The notes: generated by a model from the letters alone, not told the origin. 64,000 nucleotides of DNA from Phyllobacterium zundukense (GCF_002764115.1 NZ_CP017940.1:2950501-3014500); one strand, 5' to 3'; positions 18,689 to 27,454 are shown, counted from the stretch's first letter. Numbers and translations are program-made.

Positions 18689-19987
18689 CTACACGGATCC
18701 GGACAGCGGCTGGGCCGGTTGCGCGGCCGGCGTGCGGACCGGGAACGGGTTTGCTTCCGGCCGTTCCTGCTCCACCAGGCGCGAGCGGTAGAGCGCAATA
18801 AATTCGTTACACCAGCTCTGCGGCGTGTTTGCCAATCGTGGCGAAAGCTCAAAGGCGCGCTGGCTCATTTGATGCACCGTCGTGTCATCATCGAGTTTGG
18901 CAAAAGCATCCGCGAGGCTTGATGCGTCGGGCTGCTGTGCTTCGATTCCACACCCGAGCTGATGCGCCTCATTCGCTACAAAGGCGGTCTTGAACGCAAC
19001 GACGGGAATACCGCTTTGCAAGCTCTCATGGGCCACCAGACCGAACGGCTCGGGCAATCTGCTGGGCATGACGACAAAGCGCGCATCCTGCAAAAGCTTG
19101 TTGATTTCATCATGCGTCCGCCACCCCTCCCATTGGACATCGGGATAGCGCCGCAACAGTTCCGCGCGAAACGCCCCATCACCAATGACGCGCAATTTTC
19201 GGCCGACGCGATGGGCAGCTTCTGCAGCGATATCAACGCCTTTTTCAAATTCCAGGCGCCCAATAAAGAAAATATCGCTGTTGTTCTCAGCCATTATTCG
19301 CGCCTTGGCGAACGGTTTGACCGGATTCAATACTGTCTTGATCCTTTCCCGAGGAATTCCGCCACGTTCCAGCCAGGAATTCATCATCGGATGGATCGAG
19401 GCGATCGTGCAGTTGGAATTCGACAGATCGAGCAATTGCGTCCGCAGCCACGACCGCGCAAAACGCCAAAGCTTGTCGGCATAGCGGCGCTTGTCGCAAC
19501 TTGAGGCAAGACATTGCCGACTCAACGGCGTCAGCTCGCAAACGGTATTCTTGTTGAAGTTTGCATAGCTGCCGTTCGGGCAAACCAGCGTGAAATCATG
19601 AGCCGATACGATCAGCCTGTCATGCACCGGCCGCAGGGCCGAGAAGATCGAGGGCGACAGGATCTGCGCCCACGCGTGCACATGGTAAATTGTGCCGGGC
19701 GTGTCATTCTCCTGCACATAGCGGCGGATCGCCTTGTGCGCTGCGATGTTATACGCACCGTTGATGATGCGCTTGTGAACCGGGAGTTTCAGCAGGGGCG
19801 CACTGCCAAGCCCGGCGGCCTCGATATCATCGCCATGCAGGGAAAAATCCGCACCGGAATCGCCGCTGAGAAAGGTGACGGGAATACCCGCCTCGTACAG
19901 TAGCCGTGCCGACAGGAGAGCCAGCGCAGCAGCGCCGCCGCTCGCAACTGCCTCGTCATTGATAATGACAACCCGTTCCAGCATCAT
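18689..19987 (-). CDS. glycosyltransferase family 4
   Basis: 432 residues. The N-terminal Rossmann half starts with VVIINDEAVASGGAAALAL. The C-terminal half carries DIFFIGRLEFEKGVDIAAEA and the donor-binding E-x7-E segment PEPFGLVAHESL, the standard GT4 (group 1) signature for retaining transfer of a nucleotide-sugar. The acceptor-side half contains several Cys (CELTPLSRQCLASSC), unusual but seen in some GT4 proteins. It starts 14 bases after the upstream GT4 gene, so the two form an operon and probably add successive sugars to the repeat unit on the cytoplasmic face. Confidence 0.85.
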   Translation of the reverse strand: MMLERVVIINDEAVASGGAAALALLSARLLYEAGIPVTFLSGDSGADFSLHGDDIEAAGLGSAPLLKLPVHKRIINGAYNIAAHKAIRRYVQENDTPGTIYHVHAWAQILSPSIFSALRPVHDRLIVSAHDFTLVCPNGSYANFNKNTVCELTPLSRQCLASSCDKRRYADKLWRFARSWLRTQLLDLSNSNCTIASIHPMMNSWLERGGIPRERIKTVLNPVKPFAKARIMAENNSDIFFIGRLEFEKGVDIAAEAAHRVGRKLRVIGDGAFRAELLRRYPDVQWEGWRTHDEINKLLQDARFVVMPSRLPEPFGLVAHESLQSGIPVVAFKTAFVANEAHQLGCGIEAQQPDASSLADAFAKLDDDTTVHQMSQRAFELSPRLANTPQSWCNEFIALYRSRLVEQERPEANPFPVRTPAAQPAQPLSGSV

Positions 19988-20001
19988 GGCAGTCTCCGCT
20001 A

Positions 20002-21231
20002 CTATAAGGTAGGACGCATCACGTTCGAATTGGCCTGTGGTTGTTTGGCTTTCATCGACAACACAAGGCCGTTTGTCTTGCCCCAGACTTCACCGACCGC
20101 GGGCGCGTTAGCCTCGATCTGATCGACCGTCGCCCGAACGGCACGTCGCTCGAATTCCTTGCGCACAAGGGCAACGATCTTCTTCTTGAAATTGTCCTTG
20201 CTGAACCGCAGTGAATGGGTGCGGATGGCCGTGGGCGAAAAACTGTCCGCCATGGCTTCGAAACGATTGACGCTTTCCGTGAGGCTATCGACGGTCTGCT
20301 CGGAAAACAATACGCCCGAGAGACCGTCGATAACGGTATCAACTGCGCCACCCCGCCCAAAAGCTATCACAGGTCTACCGCTTGCCATCACTTCAACTGG
20401 AACAATGCCGAAATCCTCTTCGCCCGGGAAGATCAACGCCTTGCACCGTGCCATATGGCTCTTCAGCGATGCAAAAGGTTGATGATCGAGGAAACGAATG
20501 GTTGGTCCGGCACGGTTCTTCAGTTTTTCCATTTCCTCGCCGGTGCCAATGACGACGAGGTTCTTGTTCATCGCGGTGAAGGCATCGACCGCAAGATCGA
20601 CGCGCTTGTATCCGACGAGTTGTCCGGCACAGAGATAGAAATCACCCGTGCTGTCGGATATGGCGAAATCATCCACCGAAACCGGCGGATGGATGACCAC
20701 CGCGTCGCGCCGGTAATATTTCTGCACACGGTTGGCGATATGGCGGGAATTGGCCACAAAGCAATCGACCCGCGCGCTGGTCGATACATCCCACTGCCGT
20801 AACCACGAGGCGATCACCGGCATGAACAGCCTTTTCAGGAAGCCCGAGCTTGCATGATAGAAGAAATAGTGATCCCAGATATAGCGCATGGGCGAATGGC
20901 AATAGCACACATGCACCGCGTCGGGCTTGGGTATGATCCCCTTTGCCGGGCCGGACTCACTTGAGATGATCAGATCATACTCAGTCAGGTTCATGCTCTC
21001 CAGAGCCAATGGCATAAGGGGAAGCAGCATCTGATAATGCTTCTTGGAGCCCGGGATTTTTTGCAGGAATGAAGTTGTAATCTTGTGGTTTTTCAAACGG
21101 CCCGAGATCGCATCAGGATTGTAGACCAGCGTGAATATATCCGCTTCGGGATATATCTCGCTGAGCGCTTCCAGAACCTTTTCCCCGCCTCGCATCGACA
21201 AGAGCCAATAATGGACAATTGCTACCTTCAC
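20002..21231 (-). CDS. glycosyltransferase family 4
   Basis: 409 residues from a GTG at 21231, chosen because the protein then opens with the first beta strand (KVAIVHYWLLSMRGGEKVLEAL) and GAGGGGCG lies just upstream; an extended frame to 21273 is possible. Conserved features are the HSPMRYIWDHYFFY motif, CAGQLVGYKRVDLAVDAF and the donor site FPGEEDFGIVPVEVMASG with its E-x7-E. This subfamily is often annotated WbaZ-like mannosyl- or galactosyltransferase, but the sugar cannot be read from the sequence. It forms an operon with the next GT4 gene. Confidence 0.85.
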   Translation of the reverse strand: MKVAIVHYWLLSMRGGEKVLEALSEIYPEADIFTLVYNPDAISGRLKNHKITTSFLQKIPGSKKHYQMLLPLMPLALESMNLTEYDLIISSESGPAKGIIPKPDAVHVCYCHSPMRYIWDHYFFYHASSGFLKRLFMPVIASWLRQWDVSTSARVDCFVANSRHIANRVQKYYRRDAVVIHPPVSVDDFAISDSTGDFYLCAGQLVGYKRVDLAVDAFTAMNKNLVVIGTGEEMEKLKNRAGPTIRFLDHQPFASLKSHMARCKALIFPGEEDFGIVPVEVMASGRPVIAFGRGGAVDTVIDGLSGVLFSEQTVDSLTESVNRFEAMADSFSPTAIRTHSLRFSKDNFKKKIVALVRKEFERRAVRATVDQIEANAPAVGEVWGKTNGLVLSMKAKQPQANSNVMRPTL

Positions 21232-21601
21232 GACATCGCCCCTCAGCTGAAGCCAAGCCACCACAGCACGCACCAGGACGGTACGCGGGAAATGGCTGGT
21301 TTCTACGTTATTATATTTGTTTGATTAAGCTGGACGGATAAGGTGTGTGCTACGCCGGAACTCCAAATTCAATTCTAACAGAATCCCGGCGTAGGTCCCC
21401 CACTGACTGCCCGCTTGCTCCCACACACGTTCAAATTTTCTTGTTTCTTTTTCATGCGCTTAAACTTGCGACCACAAAACCGAAATTAAGACCCCCCCCG
21501 TTACGCAAGCGTGACTCAAGCGTAATTTCGTCGATTTTTAGCGACTTTTGGGCTAACCAATAGGATTGTAAGTCGATTGGAGCAGGCAGGGTTAGCTCGC
21601 A
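21232..21601. other. intergenic region between polysaccharide and RiPP-like loci
   Basis: About 370 bases with no credible gene. It includes a run of eight C near 21491-21498 and lies downstream of the TfuA gene and upstream of the GT4 operon promoter. No clear terminator with a T-run was found downstream of TfuA. Confidence 0.4.
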
Positions 21602-22342
21602 CTATACTCGCAGTTTGCGCCACTGCGTGGTCTCGTTGAACTGCCAGTCGGCGAAATCTGAGGTACTCTCTTTCGGGGAGACCGGTTTCTTGCGTTCAAG
21701 CAGCACGTCAAGCAAAGCTTCGGCATCCTCGTGCTTGATATTGCGGATATGGGGTTTCAGCCGTTCTGCCGCCTGATCTATATCGGGCGATACCACATCG
21801 AAGATGCGCCGCCAGGTGCGCTCCTTGAAAAAGACAGCGTCGGCTTTCGTGCGGATGAAACCATGTTCCTCGGCAGTGATCGCGCCAGCAGCCAATGCCG
21901 CATCGAGCGTTGTATCGATCGTGACCATGGCTTCGCTGAAAGCGACGTAGCCGAACTCGGCCGGAGCATGCACCTGCGCAACGGCGGCATCGTCCTCCAG
22001 GCCGCCGAAAGCATAGCGTTCAAACACCTCGCCAATGCCGATCATGCCGAACGGATGGCATTCGGCAGCGCGCAAAGCGCCCATGCTGGCAGCGCCATAA
22101 ACCGTAGCGCCCGCCGACAATGCGTGCAGGATTTCCTTGTGCCAGACGGCGGCGACATCCTCGAACCTCCCGTCAACCAGGCCGATGACGCGAAAGCCCT
22201 GATCCACCGCGTGGGTGATGTCGCCGCATTTCGCCGGGCCACGGCAGGTCAGCGCATATTCCGGCAGGACACGGTCTTCCCCGGCGCGCACGGGAACGAA
22301 CTCCGTTCCGGAAAGACTTGGGCCTGCGAACAATATCTTCAT
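21602..22342 (-). CDS. tfuA: TfuA-like protein, YcaO partner (putative peptide thioamidation)
   Basis: 246 residues. TfuA-like core features are KILFAGPSLSG at the N-terminus, VIGLVDGRFEDVAAVWHKEIL and the strongly conserved YGAASMGALRAAEC segment. The name comes from the trifolitoxin cluster. TfuA proteins are known partners of YcaO in thioamide formation, for example thioglycine in methanogen McrA and thioviridamide-type peptides. It starts 8 bases after the YcaO stop with AGGAG upstream, so the two are translationally linked. The C-terminal ~60 residues (after EDAEALLDVLLERKK) are a charged tail of unclear role. It is the last gene of the putative RiPP operon. Confidence 0.88.
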   Translation of the reverse strand: MKILFAGPSLSGTEFVPVRAGEDRVLPEYALTCRGPAKCGDITHAVDQGFRVIGLVDGRFEDVAAVWHKEILHALSAGATVYGAASMGALRAAECHPFGMIGIGEVFERYAFGGLEDDAAVAQVHAPAEFGYVAFSEAMVTIDTTLDAALAAGAITAEEHGFIRTKADAVFFKERTWRRIFDVVSPDIDQAAERLKPHIRNIKHEDAEALLDVLLERKKPVSPKESTSDFADWQFNETTQWRKLRV

Positions 22343-22350
22343 CGCCGCTC

Positions 22351-23607
22351 CTATTGCCGCAGCATGGCGTTAAGCGCCCGTCCGCCGAAGCGATGCTTGC
22401 GGATGCCTGCCGGGCTTTCAAGCTCATTCACAAGAACGCGGCAAACCGACATGCCATAGTCCTCACCGCCAAGCGGCACGACGACAACGCTGCCAATGCC
22501 TCGCTGGCGTAGCGGTTCGAGATAGGTTTCGAGACTGGCACGCAGATGTGGCTCCGGCTCCTCGAAACGCCAGTGATCGGCGGGATCTGCGTGAATATAG
22601 ACACCGAGATCGGGTGCGAGGCGCTGGTGATATTCCGACGGGTCGAAATCATCGCGCGCGCCGGAAATATTGGTGATGCGCGTCTGCGCCGCCTCGGTGA
22701 TTGCCCGCATCGCTGCGACACGCGGCGACAAATGGCAGCCATAGCCGGCAGCCAGGTCGAAGTGCAGATAAGTGCCGTGCTGCGTGGCAGGGCTGATCGT
22801 CGCCATGAAGACGGGCAGGCCGATATCCGACGTCACGTTGAACAACCGCAGGACAAAGTTTGCTCCGGCAATCCTATCCGCCAGCCAGTCAATGCTGCTA
22901 TCGGCAAAAACCGCCGGATCGACGCAGCGCGCCTGCACGCCGGCGTCGCGCTGGAAGCGCCACAACTCGGTCGCATCGCGCTCCACGCGCTCGCACAATC
23001 CGTGAATGACCGCTTCAAGCAGGCAGTTGCCGGAGGCGAGGCCGTCCGTCGACTGGCAATAGTGCCAGGATTGCCGCGTCGAGGTAAAATCGAGCGAAAC
23101 GAGTTCGCGCGGCACGAAGACCGGCTTCTGCTTCAACAGATCGAAACCTTCAAGCCAATAATCGGTCTCGTCCGGCCCGGCTTCATCAGCGCCGCGCATC
23201 AACAGCATGCGGCCGTCAAATACCGTATGGCCGGCGTCGAGTAATTCGCGGCGGCTGGCGGCAAAGGAGACAAGCGGAATACCTTCGGCAATGGCGATTT
23301 CAGCGGCTTCCATCACGGCGGAAGCCCGCGCATGGGCGGCGCTGACACCCTTTCCCTGGCTGACAGCCAGCGTTCGGCTGTTGGGCCGGACCGCCATCCA
23401 CACCGGAATGCCGATGCGGTCGAGGCCGGTGACTTCGGCCATCCGCACAATGCCCAAACGAGAAAAGTGCGGCCGCAACCGGTTCACGGTTTCGTCCGCA
23501 TCAATCAATCGCGTCGACGAAGGCTCCCCGGGGCGGAAAGCAGAACGAAGGTCCGCTTCGTCTGCCGCCAGCCGGTCAAGAACCGGAATCTCGGCCAATG
23601 GTTTCAT
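22351..23607 (-). CDS. YcaO-family peptide backbone-modifying enzyme
   Basis: 418 residues from the ATG at 23607 (GGAG six bases upstream). YcaO enzymes use ATP to activate a backbone amide. ATP/Mg-binding elements visible are AVMEAAEIAIAEG (E-x2-E), the central STDGLASGNCLLEAVIHGL followed by ERVERDA, and a late AAQTRI segment. The C-terminus ends KHRFGGRALNAMLRQ and lacks the Pro-x-Pro-x-Pro tail of azoline-forming YcaOs, and no E1-like or ocin-ThiF partner is nearby. With TfuA adjacent, thioamidation rather than azoline formation is the best inference. The substrate is probably the repeat precursor whose gene ends 77 bases upstream. Confidence 0.9.
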   Translation of the reverse strand: MKPLAEIPVLDRLAADEADLRSAFRPGEPSSTRLIDADETVNRLRPHFSRLGIVRMAEVTGLDRIGIPVWMAVRPNSRTLAVSQGKGVSAAHARASAVMEAAEIAIAEGIPLVSFAASRRELLDAGHTVFDGRMLLMRGADEAGPDETDYWLEGFDLLKQKPVFVPRELVSLDFTSTRQSWHYCQSTDGLASGNCLLEAVIHGLCERVERDATELWRFQRDAGVQARCVDPAVFADSSIDWLADRIAGANFVLRLFNVTSDIGLPVFMATISPATQHGTYLHFDLAAGYGCHLSPRVAAMRAITEAAQTRITNISGARDDFDPSEYHQRLAPDLGVYIHADPADHWRFEEPEPHLRASLETYLEPLRQRGIGSVVVVPLGGEDYGMSVCRVLVNELESPAGIRKHRFGGRALNAMLRQ

Positions 23608-23683
23608 TGCCGCTCCATCAGCCCGCAAGGTACGCATTTATTGCAAACTATCCGAGTGCCGGACAACGCGTTTGCGCTATTGT

Positions 23684-24271
23684 TCAGTGTAACGCTGGAC
23701 TGGCTGAAGACAACCTTTCCGATGGATCGCTGCGGCCGTTAGCTGCAATGACCATATTCATCATGGCAGGACTGGCTGACGACAGCCGCTCCGAAGGATC
23801 GCTGCGGCCGTTGGCTTCAACAATCATACCTGCCATTGCAGGACTAGCCGACGACAGCCGCTCCGAAGGATCGCTGCGGCCATTGGCTTCAACAATCATA
23901 CCTGCCATTGCAGGGCTGGCTGACGACAGACGCTCTGACGGCTCGCTACGGCCATTGGCTTCAACAATCATTCCTGCCATTGCAGGACTAGCCGACGACA
24001 GCCGTTCCGAAGGATCGCTGCGGCCATTGGCTTCAACAATCATACCTGCCATTGCAGGACTAGCCGACGACAGCCGTTCCGAAGGATCGCTGCGGCCTTC
24101 GACGACAATCAAATTTTCACGCAGACCGCTAATCGACTCGAAAAACTCGCTGCCTGCCAGTCCAGACGAACCGATGACGTCCCGATCAAGACACTCCACA
24201 GTCCGCGTCTCCAGATCCACCAGCCAAAGCTTGTTGGTTTCCGGTTCATCAATGATGTAAAACTTTGCCAT
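23684..24271 (-). CDS. putative RiPP precursor with six tandem core-like repeats
   Basis: 195 residues. Residues 1-58 are a leader-like region (MAKFYIIDEPETNKLWLVD at the start). Residues 59-195 are six tandem repeats of 24 residues: five complete and the last cut at 17. Each begins GRSDPSERLSSASPA; copy 3 has Glu for Asp, and copy 5 has a changed tail (Met-Met-Asn-Met-Val-Ile-Ala). The gene lies just upstream of ycaO-tfuA on the same strand and shares its leader with the neighbouring small gene at 24383-24631. This is the organisation of a multi-core ribosomally made peptide. It lacks Cys in the repeats, so lanthionine or thiazole chemistry is unlikely; backbone thioamide fits YcaO-TfuA. The start has AAAGG nine bases upstream. 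Confidence 0.85.
   Translation of the reverse strand: MAKFYIIDEPETNKLWLVDLETRTVECLDRDVIGSSGLAGSEFFESISGLRENLIVVEGRSDPSERLSSASPAMAGMIVEANGRSDPSERLSSASPAMAGMIVEANGRSEPSERLSSASPAMAGMIVEANGRSDPSERLSSASPAMAGMIVEANGRSDPSERLSSASPAMMNMVIAANGRSDPSERLSSASPALH
23687..24097 (-). repeat. six tandem 72-bp repeats encoding the core-like peptides
   Basis: Units at 24026-24097, 23954-24025, 23882-23953, 23810-23881, 23738-23809 and a shortened 23687-23737. Most copies are near-identical at DNA level, indicating recent expansion or gene conversion. The third is the most diverged in bases while keeping the peptide, so selection acts on the protein. Confidence 0.9.
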
Positions 24272-24382
24272 GCGAATAACCTTTCAATGAAGGAGAGCCC
24301 ACATGGCAAAGGTATGACGATTCTTCTGGAGATCAACAATCAATTTTGATTATATTTTATTATGCTCCGGCATCCGTTTTCC

Positions 24383-24631
24383 TCAATCGTCAGGATCAGT
24401 TATAGAAGATCTCGATCCAGGTTCCGGCCGAGTATTTGTTGCGATAGCGAGATTTATACCCTTGATTGTCGTAATGCCGTGCTTTCGCGCGTTTTCGACA
24501 ATTTGAATCAAATCGGAATCGTTGGCAGTCTTTAGGTCAGCTTCAGGCAATTCCGTGACCGATCCTTTTTTTACATCGACAAGCCAAAGTTTATCTTTGC
24601 CAGTTTCACCGATTATAAAATACTTCGCCAT
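24383..24631 (-). CDS. second putative precursor with homologous leader
   Basis: 82 residues from the ATG at 24631 (AGAGGGG upstream). The first 22 residues match the leader of the repeat precursor: MAK-aromatic-aromatic-Ile-Ile-x-Glu, then KLWLVD at the same distance. The middle is a helical segment (DLIQIVENARKHGI), and the C-terminus reads ATNTRPEPGSRSSITDPDD. The Asn-x-Arg-x-(Asp/Glu)-Pro then Arg, Ser-Ser pattern loosely matches one repeat of the other precursor (ANGRSDPSERLSS), so it may carry a single diverged core. Alternatively it is a leader-only paralogue that regulates or titrates the enzymes. It sits between the regulator and the repeat precursor. Confidence 0.7.
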   Translation of the reverse strand: MAKYFIIGETGKDKLWLVDVKKGSVTELPEADLKTANDSDLIQIVENARKHGITTIKGINLAIATNTRPEPGSRSSITDPDD

Positions 24632-24685
24632 GCAGTTGACCCCTCTGTTCAGGTTGGAAGTGGAATACAAATTGGAAGTGGAAAA

Positions 24686-26713
24686 TTAGTGGAATCCTGC
24701 CTCACGCAGGGAAGTTTTGTATTTCTCGCGATGCTCGGGCAGTCTGAGACACATGCTTTTTAACCAGTCATCGATTTCAAAATCTGGAGTGTCTTCCAGG
24801 GCCTGCTTTCTGCATTCAACTGCCTTTTCGCGCTCTCCCAACATGGCCCAGCAAGCGGCCATGAGCCGCGCAGCTGCACGCGGATTTTTCATCCGCTCAA
24901 GGAAGCTGATCGCCTCAGCATAGCGATCGAGGTAATGAAGTGTTCCTGCCCCCACCCAATAGTAATAATCCGGGGCAAGCGGATTGTGGGCGATGGCCTG
25001 CTGAATTTTTTCCAGCGCTTGATCGAGCCAGCCATAATGCGTCAGCGCATCGGCATAATCCGCAAGCAGGTCAGCATGTTGCGGGTTGATGGACTCGCCC
25101 TGGTCGAAATATTCGAGACTATCATCGAACTTGCCTAGATACATGCTGATCGTGCCAAGTTCGCGCAAAGGCCGCTCATCGTCAGGATCGGTCGGAGCTG
25201 CCCTCTTGGCAATCTGCTCACCCTCGATGAGGATATTCTTTTCGCTGCGAGCCAGAACCAACCATTCCTTCTGCATCGTTCGCGCGATACCGCTGAGAGC
25301 CGGCACGAAATCCGGCGAGGCGGTCAGGGCGTTCTTGAAGGACTGGCGTGCCTGACGCAATTTCGGAAGGTCAAATTTGTCGATCTCCCGCTTGCCTATG
25401 AGATACCAGTAGTAGGCATTCGGGTCCTGGAACAGCTTGTTGTAGCGGTCAAGTTCCGATTTCTCGATGACCGAGACGACCGACAGGATGATCCGGATCG
25501 ACAGCTGGCGGTATTGCTGTTCGGGCAGGACATAGTCGAATTTCTGTTTCTCGGCCCAGACGATTTCCTGCGTAGCGACATCGACCAGCTTGACCGAGAG
25601 GAAGCAGAAGCCATCCCGGCGCACGATCTTGCTGTCGACAGCATAATTGACGCCGAACTGCTCATTCAGCCCGCCAAAATTGTCCACCGAGGACTCCGTT
25701 ACCACCCTTTTCGACGTATAGGGCGCGACGACGGACAGCGTGCGCAGGCGACAAAGCCCGATGGTGATATCGTCGACCAGCGATGCGGCGAGCTGTTCCA
25801 TCGGATCTGCCGCATTGTGCGGCATATAAAGGACAATGACTCTCGGCAGCCCAGCCTGTTTGTTTTGCTCGATCTGGTTTGCAGCGCGCATCGGCTGGGG
25901 TAGCTGGATCTCCGCGCCGTTGTTGTACAGCGGGCTCGTTGGCTGCGGCGGAACGAGGAGTCCGCGTGTTGTCGCCGGTGAAAGCTTGGGCAAGAGCTGC
26001 TGATAGAGCTCTATCGTTTCCTCTTCCGGCTCTACATCCAGATCATCGCGCAGCTTCTTGGTGCATTCACGGAAGGTCCGCTCGACCTTGGCGATGAGAC
26101 CGAGCTGCGATGCGGTCTGCATCAACGTGCGGTAGCCGACTTCCTGATAGGGATCGATCTCGATCAGCTTGCGGGCGCATTGGCGCTTTTCGTCAATGCT
26201 GACGCCGACCGGCTTGTTGACCATTTCCAACAGCATCGTGATCAGGTCGTCGCGCAATCTGACGCGCTCGATATCCAGCCACTCGTCGAAATCGGAATTT
26301 TGCGGTTCGTTCTGGGCGAGGAGATCGCCGGTGTACAACTCGCAAAGGCCAAGGGCGGACTCAATATCGCCCCTTCGCGCATAGTTCATATAGTCGAGAA
26401 GATCGATGCGGAGGAGTTCGGCCTTCACCTGCGACAGATTGAGATAGACATAGGTTGCATCGCCCTGAACTAGGTTCAGGCCGTATTGCTCCTGGAACTT
26501 GCGGATGCGCGCCAGGCTCTGGCGCAAATTCATGGAAGCATGGGCCTGATCCGTGTCGGACCAGAAGATTTGTGAGAGCTTTCCGCGCGAAACGGAATGG
26601 TTTTCATTTTCCAGTAGCAGATAGACGACGATCCGCAAAAAGTTCGCGGGTACACGCGGGACCAGTTGCCCGCCCAGACTAACAGTTGCCTCTCCAAAAA
26701 CCGCCAGCTTCAT
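24686..26713 (-). CDS. SARP/BTAD-type regulator with C-terminal TPR repeats
   Basis: 675 residues. Order: an OmpR-like winged helix (about 1-95, ending ATYVYL), a bacterial transcriptional activator domain (about 96-245, SDFDEWLDIERVRLRDDL and EIDPYQEVGYRTLMQTA), a linker, a TolB/FlgO-like alpha/beta domain (about 290-420, RVIVLYMPHNAADPMEQLA), then TPR helices (about 440-660, PLAPDYYYWVGAGTLHYLD). BTAD regulators often control secondary-metabolite genes. No kinase, nucleotide-binding or membrane part is seen, so the TPR/TolB-like region is the probable input. It is first in a minus-strand run that continues into the two precursors, ycaO and tfuA, with 54 bases to the next start, and is the likely cluster regulator. 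Confidence 0.85.
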   Translation of the reverse strand: MKLAVFGEATVSLGGQLVPRVPANFLRIVVYLLLENENHSVSRGKLSQIFWSDTDQAHASMNLRQSLARIRKFQEQYGLNLVQGDATYVYLNLSQVKAELLRIDLLDYMNYARRGDIESALGLCELYTGDLLAQNEPQNSDFDEWLDIERVRLRDDLITMLLEMVNKPVGVSIDEKRQCARKLIEIDPYQEVGYRTLMQTASQLGLIAKVERTFRECTKKLRDDLDVEPEEETIELYQQLLPKLSPATTRGLLVPPQPTSPLYNNGAEIQLPQPMRAANQIEQNKQAGLPRVIVLYMPHNAADPMEQLAASLVDDITIGLCRLRTLSVVAPYTSKRVVTESSVDNFGGLNEQFGVNYAVDSKIVRRDGFCFLSVKLVDVATQEIVWAEKQKFDYVLPEQQYRQLSIRIILSVVSVIEKSELDRYNKLFQDPNAYYWYLIGKREIDKFDLPKLRQARQSFKNALTASPDFVPALSGIARTMQKEWLVLARSEKNILIEGEQIAKRAAPTDPDDERPLRELGTISMYLGKFDDSLEYFDQGESINPQHADLLADYADALTHYGWLDQALEKIQQAIAHNPLAPDYYYWVGAGTLHYLDRYAEAISFLERMKNPRAAARLMAACWAMLGEREKAVECRKQALEDTPDFEIDDWLKSMCLRLPEHREKYKTSLREAGFH

Positions 26714-27094
26714 TCGTCCTAAACCTTGGATTTTATTTGATTTTTACGTATTCAGTTCCTGCGAATTCATTATTTTCATGCACCATGCAATCTAACTCTA
26801 CTATAGCTTTAAGTAGTTCTCTATAGGGGATGTTATACAAAAGTCTAATAAATTGGCATTAATAGCGCCCCCGCATTTCACACGCTCGCATTTCCGCAAA
26901 AGTGCACGCAACCGGTGCGTTTTCGCGCACTTTTTTTCACAGTGAAACATGACTGCAAAGTTGAATTGTCAGCAATCGATGACAATCCCGGGAGGCGCAC
27001 CTCCCGAACGCAAATTACAGTGTACGCAAATATTCAACAGAAGGTTGTTTTGTTTCCCTTGGAAACTACACTTGAACTGGGACGCTTGCCTTCA
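26714..27094. other. intergenic region upstream of the BTAD regulator
   Basis: 381 bases. The AT-rich part 26735-26870 probably contains the promoter of the regulator operon; the part near 26900 holds a terminator hairpin. No gene was recognised. Confidence 0.45.
26898..26937 (-). terminator. rho-independent terminator hairpin (probably bidirectional)
   Basis: AAAAGTGC at 26898-26905 pairs with GCACTTTT at 26927-26934, with further CG pairs inside after a one-base bulge. It is followed by T runs on both strands (seven T on plus, four on minus). It lies downstream of the minus-strand gene ending at 27095. Confidence 0.7.
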
Positions 27095-27454
27095 CTAGTT
27101 GCCGTTACCCATCAGCCGGTGCTCCCGGATAAACGAGCCGATGCTGCCGAGAATTCCATCGACGAACTCCAGCTGCGTATCGAGAAACATAATACGCTGT
27201 TCATAACCCTGAATGGAAACCGTCAGGTCATCCAGACGGGATTCATAGGCATTCGTATCGTTCTGTCCCGACATTGCTTCAAGTGTGAGTGCGGCGTCGG
27301 CAGACGTATCGGTAAATCGCTTGCGCAGCCCCACCTTCTCGCGCTCAAGTTCGGCGAGAACCTGACTCAATGTCGTCTGTATGCGCGTAAAGCGGGAAAA
27401 ATCGGTCTCGCGATCCCGCCCGAGGCTTCTCGTCGAAAATCCGAACATACCCAT
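27095..27454 (-). CDS. coiled-coil hypothetical protein
   Basis: 119 residues, start ATG at 27454 with a perfect AAGGAGG eight to nine bases upstream. After a short basic head (MGMFGFSTRSLGRDRE) the protein is a long helix pair with heptad character (TTLSQVLAELEREKVGLRKR and RLDDLTVSIQGYEQRIMFLD). There is no signal peptide and no recognised family. It lies alone between the RiPP-like locus and the left end of the integrative element, and is chromosomal by position. Confidence 0.7.
   Translation of the reverse strand: MGMFGFSTRSLGRDRETDFSRFTRIQTTLSQVLAELEREKVGLRKRFTDTSADAALTLEAMSGQNDTNAYESRLDDLTVSIQGYEQRIMFLDTQLEFVDGILGSIGSFIREHRLMGNGN

Noticed and set aside
23684..24271. Interpretation of the repeat protein as an RTX or adhesin-type repeat
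   Set aside because: No GGxGxD or export signal, the repeats are only 24 residues, and the leader is shared with a neighbouring small gene; the YcaO-TfuA context fits a RiPP precursor better.
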